Source of the DNA: Halomonas llamarensis
Lineage (GTDB): Bacteria; Pseudomonadota; Gammaproteobacteria; Pseudomonadales; Halomonadaceae
DNA length: 64,000 bases
Direction of reading: 5' to 3'
Assembly: GCF_023555005.1 (NCBI RefSeq)
Contig: NZ_JAMJPJ010000001.1
Span: 124,001-188,000 of the forward strand
Shown here: one piece after another, positions 9,420 through 19,410 of the stretch
Layout of the letters: the number at the start of each line of letters is the position of its first letter
How positions within the stretch are numbered: position 1 is the first letter of the stretch
Translations under genes and position numbers: made by a program
Notes under the pieces: model-generated
Databases searched by the model: none
What the model was told of the DNA's origin: nothing
Seen by the model: the letters and a program-made list of their open reading frames with translations, nothing else

Positions 9420-10211
9420 TCAGTCAAAACGCGGGGCGCGACGCTCCATTCGCGCGCTTACCGCTTCGCGATGCTCGGTGCCAGCAAGCAATTGTTGCTG
9501 CAGGTGCGCTTCGAGGGCCAGCCGATCGCGGTGGGCTAAGTCCGGCGCGCGAGCGAATAGCTTGCGAGCCGAAGCAACGGCCCGAGGTGAGCGCGCAGCG
9601 ATGAGCGCGGCGGTTTCCCGGGCGGCCTCTCGAGGCGTATCGCTCAACCGGCTACCCAGGCCCAACGCGTACGCCTCTTCCCCTGACACTTTGCGCCCGC
9701 TTATCGCCAGTTCCTGAAGTACATCCTGGCGCAACCCCACCCCGGTTACGCTGATGGCCATATCGGGGATGATGCCCCAATCGATCTCCAGCAAGGCCAG
9801 ACGGGCGTGTGGGTGGAGAATGCGGATATCGGCACCCAGCGCTATCTGCAAGCCGCCGCCATAGACATGCCCGTGCAGGGCCGCTACCACGGGAACGTCG
9901 GCTTCACGCCAGCCCAGGGCTAGGCGTTGAACCGGATTGATGCCCGCCGTGTCGGGTGCCAGCAAGGTCGGTAGCCGCGCCGCCTCACCCATGACCGACG
10001 CCATGTCGAGACCCGCGCAAAAGCTGTCACCATCGCCGCTCAGGACCACGGCACGCACTCCCTCTAGCTGCGTTAGACACTGCTGAGCCGCTAGCAGGCC
10101 ATCGATCATGGCCCAATCCAGGCCGTTGTGATGATCGGGTCGCGACAACATAACCTCGGCCACATGGTCGGCGAAGGTCAGCGTGACACGTTCGTTAAGA
10201 ATTTGATGCAT
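9420..10211 (-). CDS. crotonase / enoyl-CoA hydratase-family protein
   Basis: A 263-residue crotonase-fold protein. The oxyanion-hole segments [10 protein letters not shown] and [18 protein letters not shown] are clear. Of the two classical hydratase glutamates, the first position (GGG-x-E) is Gln here, while the second is kept in [12 protein letters not shown]. The DWGIIPDM phrase marks a crotonase subgroup usually annotated only as enoyl-CoA hydratase family; the altered site argues against assuming simple enoyl-CoA hydration. It sits just upstream of radD (stop and start nearly touch) and about 90 bp beyond purL, behind a terminator. Fold certain, substrate unknown. Confidence 0.85.
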   Translation of the reverse strand: MHQILNERVTLTFADHVAEVMLSRPDHHNGLDWAMIDGLLAAQQCLTQLEGVRAVVLSGDGDSFCAGLDMASVMGEAARLPTLLAPDTAGINPVQRLALGWREADVPVVAALHGHVYGGGLQIALGADIRILHPHARLALLEIDWGIIPDMAISVTGVGLRQDVLQELAISGRKVSGEEAYALGLGSRLSDTPREAARETAALIAARSPRAVASARKLFARAPDLAHRDRLALEAHLQQQLLAGTEHREAVSARMERRAPRFD

Positions 10212-10254
10212 TCGAGCTCCCAGAAGATCCCTTTAGCTCGCCACCAATTGGCGA

Positions 10255-10282
10255 AACAGGAAAGCGGCCCGCAGGCCGCTGA
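10255..10282 (-). terminator. rho-independent terminator downstream of purL
   Basis: The reverse strand shows AGCGGCC-TGCG-GGCCGCT (10263-10280) followed by TTCCTGTTTC, about 20 bp after the purL stop. Confidence 0.8.
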
Positions 10283-10302
10283 TTCATCAGCAAAGACAGG
10301 AC

Positions 10303-13300
10303 TCAGCCCAACCAAACACGGGCATTGCGAAACAGCCGCAGCCAAGCGCCGTCTTGGGTCCACTCAGCAGGGCGCCAAGAGTTGGTGACCGCACGGGACA
10401 CGCGCTCTGGGTGCGGCATCATGATGGTCACGCGGCCGTCCGGCGTGGTGAGGCCGGTAATGCCCGAGGGCGAGCCGTTGGGGTTGGCCGGATAGCGCGT
10501 GGTGGCCTGACCATAGTTGTCGATGTAGCGCAGCGCCACCTGCTGGCTTGATTGCATGGTGCGCAGGTGCGCGCTGTCGCGGAACACGGCGCGGCCTTCG
10601 CCGTGGGCGACGGCGATGGGCAGCTGGGAGCCTTCCATCCCGGCCAGAAGAATCGACGGGTTTTGCTCCACGCGCGCCATCGCCACCCGCGCTTCAAACT
10701 GTTCGGACTCGTTACGGACAAAATCGGGCCAATCTTGTGCACCGGGAATCAGCGACTTCAGCTGCGATAGCATCTGGCAACCGTTACATACGCCCAGCGA
10801 GAAGCTATCGTCGCGCTGGAAGAAGCGGGCGAACTGTTCGCGGGCACGCTCGTTAAACAGCACCGATTTCGCCCAGCCGCCACCAGCGCCGAGCACGTCG
10901 CCGTAGGAAAAGCCACCGCAGGCCACCAAGCCCTTGAACTCGTCCAGCGACACGCGGCCTTCGAGAATATCGCTCATGTGAACGTCGACCGCGTCAAAGC
11001 CTGCCTTATCGAAGGCCCAGGCCATTTCTACCTGGCCATTGACGCCCTGCTCGCGTAACACCGCCATGGCCGGTTTGGCGGTGTTGACAAACGGCGCGGT
11101 AATATCCTCATCGACATTAAACGTTGGCGTTGCCGAAAGCCCCGGGTCGCGGACATCCAGCAGGTTATCGAACTCGTTTTTGGCGCATTCGAGGTTATCG
11201 CGCAGCGCCTGCATGCGGTAGCTGGTTTCCGACCAGGTGCGCTGAGTGAGCTGACGCGTGGTTTCCAGCAGCGGCTCTTCAAACAGCGTGACGCGCACTT
11301 GGTCATCGTAACGCGGACGCGCGATAACGCCGCAGGTTTCAATCCCCGCCATGGCGAACTGCGTCAGTGCCGCTTCGGTGTCAGCGCGATTGACCTGAAT
11401 CACCGCGCCCAGCTCTTCCGAGAACAGCGCATTGAAGGCTTCTACCGGCTCGTCGATCAGCCAATCAAGCTTGATCTCAAGGCCCGCGTGAGAGGCAAAC
11501 GCCATCTCCAACAGCGTTACGAGCAGGCCGCCGTCGCTGCGGTCGTGGTAAGCAAGCAACTTGCCGTCGCGGTTTAAGCCCTGAATCACCTCGAAAAACG
11601 CTTTGATATCTTCGGGGTCGTCGACATCCGGGCACTCGTTACCAACTTGGCCGTACACTTGCGCCAAGGCCGAGCCGCCGATGCGGTTTTGACCGTTGCC
11701 CAAATCGATCAGAATCAGGTCAGACTCTTCCTGGTCCAGGTTGATTTGGGGAGTGAGCGTGGCCATGGCATCGGTCACCGGGGCGAAGCCGGTCACCACC
11801 AGGGAGAGCGGCGAAGTAACGCTTTTCTCCTCGGTGTCGCCTTTGGCGTTTTCCGCTTGCCAGGCGGTGCGCATCGACATCGAATCCTTGCCCACCGGAA
11901 TGGCAATGCCCAGCGCCGGGCAAAGCTCCATCCCCACGGCGTGCACGGCGTCATACAGCGCCTGGTTCTCGCCGGGGTGATTGGCCGCGCTCATCCAGTT
12001 GGCGGAGAGTTTGATATCGCTGAGCTTGGCAATCGGCGCGGCGGCGAGGTTGGTGATCGCCTCGGCCACGGCGAGACGCGCGCTCGCCGCCGGGTTAATC
12101 AGCGCCACGGGGGGGCGCTCGCCCATTGCCATCGCCTCACCGGCGCAGGTATCGAAACTTGCCGTGGTCACCGCGACATCGGCCACCGGCACCTGCCACG
12201 GGCCGACCATCTGGTCACGCGCCACTTGGCCGGTAATCGAACGGTCGCCAATGGTGATCAAAAAACTTTTGGATGCCACCGTGGGCAAACGCAGCACACG
12301 ATCCATCGCCTCGCGCAGATCCAAGTTATCCAGCATCACGCCGGAAAGCTCGGGCGTGTGACGACTGAATTCGCGCTGCATTTTCGGCGGCTTACCGAAC
12401 AGCACGCTCATGGGCAGATCCACGGGCTTGGTCTTGTCGGCCTGTGCCTCAAAGTGACCGTCGCGGACTTCCAAGCGGTGCGCTTCAAGCGCCTCGCCTA
12501 CCACCGCATAGGGGCAGCGCTCACGTTGGCAAAGGGCGTCGAACGTGTCGATCTCTTCCGGCGCCACGGCAAGCACGTAACGCTCCTGCGACTCGTTGCA
12601 CCAAATTTCCAGCGGGCTCATGCCGGGCTCGGCATTAGGCACGGCGCGAATATCAAACAAACCGCCTCGGCCGCCGTCTTTCACCAGCTCCGGCAAGGCA
12701 TTGGAAAGCCCGCCGGCGCCGACGTCATGGATAAAGCGAATGGGGTTTTGCTCGCCCAGCGCCCAGCAGCGGTCGATGACTTCTTGGGCGCGGCGCTCGA
12801 TTTCAGGGTTTTCGCGCTGCACCGAGGCAAAATCAAGATCAGCGCTCGACACCCCAGAGGCCATGCTCGATGCCGCGCCGCCGCCAAGGCCAATCAGCAT
12901 GGCCGGGCCGCCCATCACGATCAGCTTGCCGCCCACGGGGATATCGCCCTTCTGAACGTGGTGGGCGCGGATATTGCCGTAGCCACCGGCGAGCATGATG
13001 GGTTTATGGAAGCCACGCCGCTCAATGCCACCGTCGTTGAGCGATTCCTGCTCGTAGGTACGGAAGTAGCCGGTCAAGTTAGGGCGGCCAAACTCGTTGT
13101 TAAACGCCGCGCCACCAATCGGACCCTCAAGCATGATGTTAAGCGCCGACTGCATACGCTCGGGTTTGCCGTAATCAAACGCCTCCCACGGCTGAACAAA
13201 CTCTGGAATACGCAAGTTGGAGACGGTAAAACCAGAAAGCCCCGCTTTGGGCTTGCCGCCGATACCAGTGGCACCTTCGTCACGAATCTCGCCGCCAGCG

Positions 13301-14283
13301 CCGGTCGCCGCCCCTGGGAACGGCGCAATCGCCGTGGGGTGGTTGTGGGTCTCCACTTTCATCAGGATATGGATCGGCTCCTCATGGGTGGCGTACTGCG
13401 CGCGCTCATCACCCGCGCCGGTTAGTGGCGTAGGGAAAAAGCGCCCTGCGTGAGAGCCTTTAATCACCGCGGCGTTATCGCTATAGGCGGAAAGAATGTT
13501 ATCCGGCGAGGAAGCAAAGGTGTTCTTGATCATCTTGAACAGCGAATGCGACTGTTCTTCGCCGTCGATCACCCAGTCGGCGTTGAATATCTTATGCCGA
13601 CAGTGCTCAGAGTTGGCCTGAGCAAACATCATCAGCTCGACATCGGTGGGGTTGCGATCCAGCTCAATGAACGCCTCCACCAGATAGTCGATTTCGTCAT
13701 CGGCAAGCGCCAGCCCCAATTCACGGTTGGCCGCTGCCAGCGCCTCACGACCGCCATCCAGCACATCTACCCGGCCCAGCGGCGCCGGTTCGTGATGAGC
13801 AAAGAGCTTCGCCGCATCGGAGGCGTCAAACAGCACGGTTTCGGTCATGCGGTCGTGCAAAAGCACCAGCAGAGTGTTGAACTCTTCTTCGTCCGGCGGC
13901 GCGCTAAACGCGATGCGATAGTCGATACCGCGCTCAATGCGTGTCACATCGCTCACGCCACAGTTGTGGGCGATATCGGTCGCTTTCGATGACCAAGGCG
14001 ACTGCGTGCCGATACGCGGCACCACCAAAAAACGCTGCGCGCCCTGAAGCGGATCAGTCGGCTCGCTGCTGTGCGAGCCAACGTCCTTGGAATGGCCCAC
14101 GGAATAGTCGAGCAGCTGCGCCAACCGCTCGCGGGCGGGGTCATCCAACTCGCCGTGATGGTCAATGAAGTGGACATAGTCCGCTGTGAACGCCTCAACC
14201 TCAGGCACACGTTCACGCAGCGTTTCCAGTAACCGAGCATGACGGAAAGCCGATAGGGCGGGCGCGCCTCGCAGTTCGAGCAT
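10303..14283 (-). CDS. purL: phosphoribosylformylglycinamidine synthase PurL (large form)
   Basis: PurL converts FGAR, ATP and glutamine to FGAM in the fourth step of de novo purine synthesis. At 1326 residues it is the large single-chain type of proteobacteria: N-terminal PurS-like part, two AIRS-type ATP-binding halves ([18 protein letters not shown], then [17 protein letters not shown]), and a C-terminal class-I glutamine amidotransferase with the nucleophile in GVCNGCQML and a C-terminal HPERV motif supplying the catalytic His. It is transcribed alone, divergent from mltF across about 195 bp. The ATG at 14283 gives the normal N-terminus [11 protein letters not shown]. Confidence 0.97.
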   Translation of the reverse strand: MLELRGAPALSAFRHARLLETLRERVPEVEAFTADYVHFIDHHGELDDPARERLAQLLDYSVGHSKDVGSHSSEPTDPLQGAQRFLVVPRIGTQSPWSSKATDIAHNCGVSDVTRIERGIDYRIAFSAPPDEEEFNTLLVLLHDRMTETVLFDASDAAKLFAHHEPAPLGRVDVLDGGREALAAANRELGLALADDEIDYLVEAFIELDRNPTDVELMMFAQANSEHCRHKIFNADWVIDGEEQSHSLFKMIKNTFASSPDNILSAYSDNAAVIKGSHAGRFFPTPLTGAGDERAQYATHEEPIHILMKVETHNHPTAIAPFPGAATGAGGEIRDEGATGIGGKPKAGLSGFTVSNLRIPEFVQPWEAFDYGKPERMQSALNIMLEGPIGGAAFNNEFGRPNLTGYFRTYEQESLNDGGIERRGFHKPIMLAGGYGNIRAHHVQKGDIPVGGKLIVMGGPAMLIGLGGGAASSMASGVSSADLDFASVQRENPEIERRAQEVIDRCWALGEQNPIRFIHDVGAGGLSNALPELVKDGGRGGLFDIRAVPNAEPGMSPLEIWCNESQERYVLAVAPEEIDTFDALCQRERCPYAVVGEALEAHRLEVRDGHFEAQADKTKPVDLPMSVLFGKPPKMQREFSRHTPELSGVMLDNLDLREAMDRVLRLPTVASKSFLITIGDRSITGQVARDQMVGPWQVPVADVAVTTASFDTCAGEAMAMGERPPVALINPAASARLAVAEAITNLAAAPIAKLSDIKLSANWMSAANHPGENQALYDAVHAVGMELCPALGIAIPVGKDSMSMRTAWQAENAKGDTEEKSVTSPLSLVVTGFAPVTDAMATLTPQINLDQEESDLILIDLGNGQNRIGGSALAQVYGQVGNECPDVDDPEDIKAFFEVIQGLNRDGKLLAYHDRSDGGLLVTLLEMAFASHAGLEIKLDWLIDEPVEAFNALFSEELGAVIQVNRADTEAALTQFAMAGIETCGVIARPRYDDQVRVTLFEEPLLETTRQLTQRTWSETSYRMQALRDNLECAKNEFDNLLDVRDPGLSATPTFNVDEDITAPFVNTAKPAMAVLREQGVNGQVEMAWAFDKAGFDAVDVHMSDILEGRVSLDEFKGLVACGGFSYGDVLGAGGGWAKSVLFNERAREQFARFFQRDDSFSLGVCNGCQMLSQLKSLIPGAQDWPDFVRNESEQFEARVAMARVEQNPSILLAGMEGSQLPIAVAHGEGRAVFRDSAHLRTMQSSQQVALRYIDNYGQATTRYPANPNGSPSGITGLTTPDGRVTIMMPHPERVSRAVTNSWRPAEWTQDGAWLRLFRNARVWLG

Positions 14284-14478
14284 ATCTGGGAGCCTCTAAA
14301 GCAGGAAAAGGTTCTGGGTAACGTTCAAGCAGGAAATCATTAGGCCGCAGGGCGACCCGCTTTTATGACACTGATTACCCCTATGATACGGTAAAGCGCG
14401 GAACACACGAAATCGGCAAGATGACAGCCAGGCTCGGCCTGGGTATCGTGATGCCACAGCCAAAGCCGATAAGATGCC

Positions 14479-15942
14479 ATGCCAACGCTGATTTACCGCC
14501 ACTTTTCGGCCCAGTTCCGCTTCTTCTACGCGCTTATTGCCGTCGTATTGCTGGTGATGGTGCCAACCATGTCGCTCACCCCGCCTGGCGAGCATTTAAA
14601 GCAAATTCACCACCGCGATTTTATGACGGTGCATACCCGTACCTCACCCACGACCTACTACGAGGGGCGTCGAGGCCCCACGGGGTTTGAGTACGAGCTG
14701 ATGCGCCGCTTCGCTGACTATCTGGGGGTGAGCCTAAACCTCGACGCGAGCCACCATGTGGACAGCGTACTCCCTGCCGTGCGCGAGCGGGGCGACCTGG
14801 GTGCGGCGAGGCTGCCGCTTGCGCCTGACACACCGGGCATTCACTTCACCCGGCCGATTATCAATATGCAGCCGCTTTTGGTCTATCGCCGCGGGATTCA
14901 TGGCATTGAAAAGCCAGCCGATCTGATCGACTTGGAGATCGGTAGCTTAAGCGCCTCGGGCACATCGGCCAACCTGCGTGAGCTACAAGCCGAGCACCCT
15001 GCGCTGAGTTGGAAAGAGTCCAGCGAGCTAGAAGTCGCCGAGCTCTTGGCGAAAATCGAAAACGAAAGCCTTGATGCGGCGGTGATTTATGACCATCAAT
15101 TCCGTCTCAACCGGCTTTTTTTCCCCAATGTCGAGCGAGGCTTTTCTATTGGCGAAACCATCTCCATGGCGTGGGCAGTCCCCAGCGGGCGCGGGCTGGG
15201 CTTATTACAAGCCGCCAACCGTTTCCTGGAAGACCTTCAGGGGAGCGGCATGCTCGAACGTCTCAAGGCCCGCTATTTCGGCCATGACGATTATTTGGAG
15301 TACGTGGGCACCCGTACGTTTTTATCCCACCTCGATTCGCGCCTGCCGCGCTATGAGGAGCTGTTCAAACAGGCCGCTCGCGAAACCGGCTTTGATTGGA
15401 AGCTACTTGCCGCCCTGGGGTACCAAGAGTCGCACTGGGACCCGGAGGCAGTGTCTCCCACCGGCGTGCGTGGGCTGATGATGCTCACCCGCCCCACGGC
15501 AAAAGAGATGGGGATCGAAAACCGCCGCGACCCGGCACAGAGCATTGATGGTGGCGCGCGCTATCTACGCAGCATTCACGATCGTCTCCCCGAGAGCATT
15601 ACCGGCGATGACCGTTTATATATGGCCATGGCGTCCTACAACGTCGGCCTAGGGCATCTTTACGATGCGCGTAAAATCGCTGAGATGCAGGGCGACGACC
15701 CGGATAGCTGGGCGGATGTGCGCGAGGCGCTGCCACTGTTGCAACAGCGCGAGTGGCACAGCCAAACGCGCCACGGCTACGCCCGCGGTGGCGAGCCGGT
15801 GATTTATGTGCGCAACATTCGTCGCTATTATGAAATGATCGAATACATTGAACGCAGCCGGCGACAGTTTTTCCAACTTGAGCAAACGCCGGTCAACGAT
15901 GCGTCTTTGCTACTCTTTGACTATGTGCCACCGCTTAATTAA
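14479..15942 (+). CDS. mltF: membrane-bound lytic murein transglycosylase MltF
   Basis: MltF cleaves the MurNAc-GlcNAc bond of peptidoglycan, leaving 1,6-anhydro ends. The 487-residue protein starts with a membrane anchor or signal ([17 protein letters not shown]). A periplasmic solute-binding (SBP_bac_3) regulatory module follows at about residues 45-270. The C-terminal SLT domain has the catalytic Glu in [19 protein letters not shown] and the later [13 protein letters not shown] motif. No lipobox cysteine is visible, unlike some lipoprotein homologues. It is divergent from purL, and the downstream cyclase gene starts 12 bp after its stop, so the two are probably co-transcribed. Confidence 0.95.
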   Translation: MPTLIYRHFSAQFRFFYALIAVVLLVMVPTMSLTPPGEHLKQIHHRDFMTVHTRTSPTTYYEGRRGPTGFEYELMRRFADYLGVSLNLDASHHVDSVLPAVRERGDLGAARLPLAPDTPGIHFTRPIINMQPLLVYRRGIHGIEKPADLIDLEIGSLSASGTSANLRELQAEHPALSWKESSELEVAELLAKIENESLDAAVIYDHQFRLNRLFFPNVERGFSIGETISMAWAVPSGRGLGLLQAANRFLEDLQGSGMLERLKARYFGHDDYLEYVGTRTFLSHLDSRLPRYEELFKQAARETGFDWKLLAALGYQESHWDPEAVSPTGVRGLMMLTRPTAKEMGIENRRDPAQSIDGGARYLRSIHDRLPESITGDDRLYMAMASYNVGLGHLYDARKIAEMQGDDPDSWADVREALPLLQQREWHSQTRHGYARGGEPVIYVRNIRRYYEMIEYIERSRRQFFQLEQTPVNDASLLLFDYVPPLN

Positions 15943-15954
15943 CGTGAGGGCCTC

Positions 15955-17907
15955 ATGCGATTACCCACTCGCCCTGCTACATGGTGGCTGATATTGACCA
16001 GCGCAGCGGCGGCCGTTGGGTTAGCCAATACCCTTAGCCTCAGCACTGTTACGTTAATCACCTCAACGCTTGCACTATGGGCGGCACTCATCCAACGCGG
16101 GGGATTGGCGCGTAGTCTCGCCGCGCTCACATTGATACTGCTGCTACCGAGCCTTTTAAGCTACATCACGCCGGAAGGGTGGATCAGCACGGCACAATGG
16201 CAACGCTTGGCCAGTGCGCTTAACCAGCAAAGCACGCTGGAAACATGGCGCACGCCGCTTTTGGTAACGCTAACGCTTGCCCTGCTGGCGCTAAGCCTGT
16301 TGCTGCATCAGCGCGCTCGTCTTGGGGCGCCCTTACTGCTGGCTACCGCGCTACTTTTGCTCTGCACCCAACTGATTGACCGGATCATTGGCTACGACCC
16401 GCCCACTCTGCTGCACTACAACGCCAGCGGTAGCACTCTTTTTACGTTAGCCTTGATGATCGCCACTCACATCGCACTGACGTGGTCATACTGGCGCGGC
16501 AAACGCTACATTACCGGTGCATTATGGCCCGCGATCACCTTGATGCTAGTGGCATTATTGCTGTGGCAACAGCAGCATCGCTCGATAGAATCGGCGCTTT
16601 ATCAACGCACTCATGCTGAAGGCGAGGCGCTAATCAGCCGGATAACGTCCGATATCCAAGCGCACCGCCAAGCCATGCGTCGCTTCTCGCGTTTTTGGCA
16701 ACTGCTCGATGAGACACCTAACGCGTCGCAATGGGCGCAACAAGCGGCGGATTATCATGCCGATTTCCGCTATTTTTTGAATATCGCCTTTATCGCGACC
16801 GATAGCCAAGTGACTCACGTTTACCCGCCCACGCTGCTCAATCGCAATATTCAAGGTAAGCGGCTATTTAAAGCCCAACCCCGCGGCAGACAGGCATTAG
16901 CGCCAGCGCTCCAAGGAGAACGCGAGGGCAGCACAGGGCTTGTTGAGCTTCTACAGGGTAGCCCCGGCATCATTTATTATTGGCCGATCAAAAATAACGA
17001 CAAAACCCCGGTCGGAGCGGCCGCGATGGCGGTGAGCATTCCCATGTTGGCCGATATGTTATTTGCTTCTCTCACCCCTGAGCATGCGACGCTGCGCTGG
17101 CACAATGGCGACAGCGTGCTGGCACGCTTTGGCACCGCGACTCAGCCCGGCCCATGGCAGCACCACTATAAGCTGACACTCGGTCAAGAGCCCCTCACGC
17201 TCACCCGCGAGCCCAACCGCGATTACCTGCTAAGCCAAATGTCGCGACTACCGTCTATCGGGCTGACCCTTGGGCTCGTGTTGGCGTATTTGCTGTATCT
17301 TGTGCTCTACACGTTCAAACGCCTGGGCGAACAGCACCGCGCCATGCGCTTTAATAACCGCATGCTGCAGCTTGAGATCGAAAAACGTAGCGAACTGCAA
17401 AAAGAAGTTGAATGGCTCGCAAGCCACGACGAACTCACCGGCATCGCCAATCGTCGTCACTTCTTAGCGCAGGCTGGCAAGCTCACTCAGCCGCTTCCGC
17501 TGAGCCTGATCCTTTGTGATATTGACCATTTCAAGCGCGTCAACGACCAGCTTGGTCACTTGGTGGGCGACGACTATTTAGAAGCCACCGCCAAACTCGG
17601 CGCGACACTCATCGCCCAGCACGGTGGAATTTTTGCGCGCTATGGCGGAGAGGAGTTCGTCGCCTGGCTACCCGCAGTGGATCATCAACGCGCCCTCGCG
17701 ATCGCCGAGCAGCTGCGACGCCAAGTGATGGCACTTTCACTCGCCCACGCTGACGACACGCCGTTGACGCTAAGCGCAGGCGTTGTCACTCACACGCAAG
17801 GCGAGATCAATATGCCACGCTTGATGCAGGCCGCTGACGAAGCGCTTTACCGCGCCAAAGAGCAGGGGCGCAACTGCGTGGCAAGCGCTAAATCTGAAGG
17901 GACTTAG
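15955..17907 (+). CDS. membrane-anchored diguanylate cyclase (GGDEF)
   Basis: A 650-residue protein that should make cyclic di-GMP. The N-terminal 210 residues hold several hydrophobic segments. A periplasmic sensor-like region follows at about residues 220-420 (contains FWQLLDETPNASQWAQQA and a PIKNNDKTPVGAAAMAVSI end, CHASE-like), then a transmembrane helix near 440 and a coiled linker. The C-terminal GGDEF domain begins at SHDELTGIANRRHF. The active-site motif is GGEEF at residues 564-568, compatible with activity. The usual RxxD inhibitory site five residues upstream is absent (QHGG there). It overlaps the convergent tadA stop by 4 bp. Confidence 0.9.
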   Translation: MRLPTRPATWWLILTSAAAAVGLANTLSLSTVTLITSTLALWAALIQRGGLARSLAALTLILLLPSLLSYITPEGWISTAQWQRLASALNQQSTLETWRTPLLVTLTLALLALSLLLHQRARLGAPLLLATALLLLCTQLIDRIIGYDPPTLLHYNASGSTLFTLALMIATHIALTWSYWRGKRYITGALWPAITLMLVALLLWQQQHRSIESALYQRTHAEGEALISRITSDIQAHRQAMRRFSRFWQLLDETPNASQWAQQAADYHADFRYFLNIAFIATDSQVTHVYPPTLLNRNIQGKRLFKAQPRGRQALAPALQGEREGSTGLVELLQGSPGIIYYWPIKNNDKTPVGAAAMAVSIPMLADMLFASLTPEHATLRWHNGDSVLARFGTATQPGPWQHHYKLTLGQEPLTLTREPNRDYLLSQMSRLPSIGLTLGLVLAYLLYLVLYTFKRLGEQHRAMRFNNRMLQLEIEKRSELQKEVEWLASHDELTGIANRRHFLAQAGKLTQPLPLSLILCDIDHFKRVNDQLGHLVGDDYLEATAKLGATLIAQHGGIFARYGGEEFVAWLPAVDHQRALAIAEQLRRQVMALSLAHADDTPLTLSAGVVTHTQGEINMPRLMQAADEALYRAKEQGRNCVASAKSEGT

Positions 17908-18356
17908 CGGCGGTCGGCAAAAAAAGCGTTCAACAGCTGCTTTGAGGGTGCCTTCAACACGCCCCCCGTCACCGCCACCTGATGGTTGAACCACGGCTGA
18001 GCGAGCAAGTTGGCTTTTGACTCCACCATACCCGCGCGCGGTTCGGGGGCCGCGTAAACCAGCCGCGCAATGCGCGCATGCACCATGGCACCCGCGCACA
18101 TCATGCACGGCTCCAACGTCACAAACAGCGTACAGCCATCCAAGCGGTAGTTGCGTGCTTTTTCGCCCGCGCGGCGCAGGGCGAGAATTTCCGCATGGGC
18201 ACTGGGGTCGCAGTCGGCCACCGGCGCATTGTAGGCGGCGGCAAGCACTTCGCCATCGGGCGCCACCACCACGGCACCCACCGGCACCTCCCCCGCCGCA
18301 AAGGCTAAATGCGCCTGATCGAGCGCTCGGTGCATGTAAAATTCATCGCTGCGCAT
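17904..18356 (-). CDS. tadA: tRNA-specific adenosine deaminase TadA
   Basis: TadA converts A34 to inosine in tRNA-Arg(ACG). The 150-residue protein has the zinc-site and catalytic residues His54 and Glu56 in AHAEI and Cys84/Cys87 in PCMMC, plus the family segment VPVGAVVV. Starting at ATG 18356 (MRSDEFYMHRAL) gives the normal length; the frame is open upstream to 18581, but that part lies inside tesB on the other strand and is not conserved-looking. It is divergent from tesB (76 bp between starts) and convergent with the cyclase gene. Confidence 0.95.
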   Translation of the reverse strand: MRSDEFYMHRALDQAHLAFAAGEVPVGAVVVAPDGEVLAAAYNAPVADCDPSAHAEILALRRAGEKARNYRLDGCTLFVTLEPCMMCAGAMVHARIARLVYAAPEPRAGMVESKANLLAQPWFNHQVAVTGGVLKAPSKQLLNAFFADRR

Positions 18357-18432
18357 GGTGGCAAACTCCGTTATGGTAGGACAAACGCCCGTATGATAGC
18401 GATAAAAATACCGTCCCAGGAAACCGCTTTTT

Positions 18433-19263
18433 ATGACTGATGCACTGAACCAGCTTGTTGATCTGCTCAACCTAGAGCCGCTAGAAGAAACGCTGTTTCG
18501 CGGCCAGAGCCAGGATTTAGGTTTTCCCCAGCTGTACGGCGGCCAAGTCCTCGGGCAAGCGCTCGCGGCCGCTTCCAGCACCGTACCCGGCGAGCGTCGC
18601 CCCCACTCGCAACACGGCTATTTTTTACGCCCTGGCGACCCCCACCGCCCCGTGGTCTACCAAGTAGACACCGTGCGTGATGGCGGAAGTTTTACCACCC
18701 GGCGTGTCACCGCGATTCAAAAAGGGCGACCGATCTTTTTTTGCAGCGCCTCGTTTCACACCCCGGAGCCTAACCCGATTGCCCACCAATGCCAGATGCC
18801 AGATGTCCCCACACCGGAGACGCTGCTGGAGAACGGTCAAGCGCACTATTCACGCTTTAAGGGCCACCCGAGCGAGTTTCTCTACCTGCCCGGTAAACTC
18901 GATGGCCATTTACCCGCCGAACGCTGCCTATGGTTCCGTTTTGCCGGAGAGCTGCCCGATGATACGCCGCTGCACCGTCACCTGCTCTCGTACGCGTCGG
19001 ATTTCAACTTATTGACCACCGGGCTTTTGCCCCAAGGTGTGGAATACACCGACCCGAAACTGCAGATCGCCAGCCTTGATCACGCCCTGTGGTTACACAA
19101 CGACGCCCGCCTGGATGATTGGTTGCTATACGTCACCGACTCCCCTTGGGCCGGTGGTGCACGCGGGCTTGCGCGCGGGCATATCTATAACCGCGAAGGG
19201 TTGCTGATCGCCTCCACGGCGCAGGAAGGCTTGATGCGCCTGCATGACGAACCGATTCGTTAA
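18433..19263 (+). CDS. tesB: acyl-CoA thioesterase II (TesB)
   Basis: A 276-residue double-hotdog thioesterase hydrolysing acyl-CoAs. N-terminal hotdog: ETLFRGQSQDLGFPQLYGGQ with the long helix GQALAAASSTVP. The second hotdog includes SLDHALWLH and YVTDSPWAGGARGLARGHIY, then IASTAQEGLMR with the catalytic Gln near the end. The length and motif order match E. coli TesB (286 residues). Transcribed singly; it ends at the strong hairpin shared with the malic-enzyme gene. Confidence 0.93.
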   Translation: MTDALNQLVDLLNLEPLEETLFRGQSQDLGFPQLYGGQVLGQALAAASSTVPGERRPHSQHGYFLRPGDPHRPVVYQVDTVRDGGSFTTRRVTAIQKGRPIFFCSASFHTPEPNPIAHQCQMPDVPTPETLLENGQAHYSRFKGHPSEFLYLPGKLDGHLPAERCLWFRFAGELPDDTPLHRHLLSYASDFNLLTTGLLPQGVEYTDPKLQIASLDHALWLHNDARLDDWLLYVTDSPWAGGARGLARGHIYNREGLLIASTAQEGLMRLHDEPIR

Positions 19264-19332
19264 ATCGGATTTGCCTAAGCGATTTTGCTAAGACGGCTTT
19301 ATTAAAACAAGTTTGTTAAAACCAGTCGACGA

Positions 19333-19373
19333 GAAACACATACGCCCGCTTCAAAAGCGGGCGTATGTGTTTC
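19333..19373. terminator. bidirectional hairpin terminator between tesB and the malic enzyme gene
   Basis: A perfect 18-bp inverted repeat (19333-19350 and 19356-19373) with a 5-base TCAAA loop lies between the two convergent genes. The arms run GAAACACATACGCCCGCT and its complement, so each strand ends the stem with a GTTTC-rich side rather than a long U-run. Confidence 0.85.
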
Positions 19374-19410
19374 TATAGGTAACGCGCGTCACGCGCGCAT
19401 TACTTCGCCA

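Noticed and set aside
11647..13425. 592-codon open frame opposite purL
   Set aside because: It is an antisense shadow of a conserved, GC-rich gene. The product is Arg/His/Gly-rich without domains or a ribosome-binding site, while PurL on the other strand is complete.
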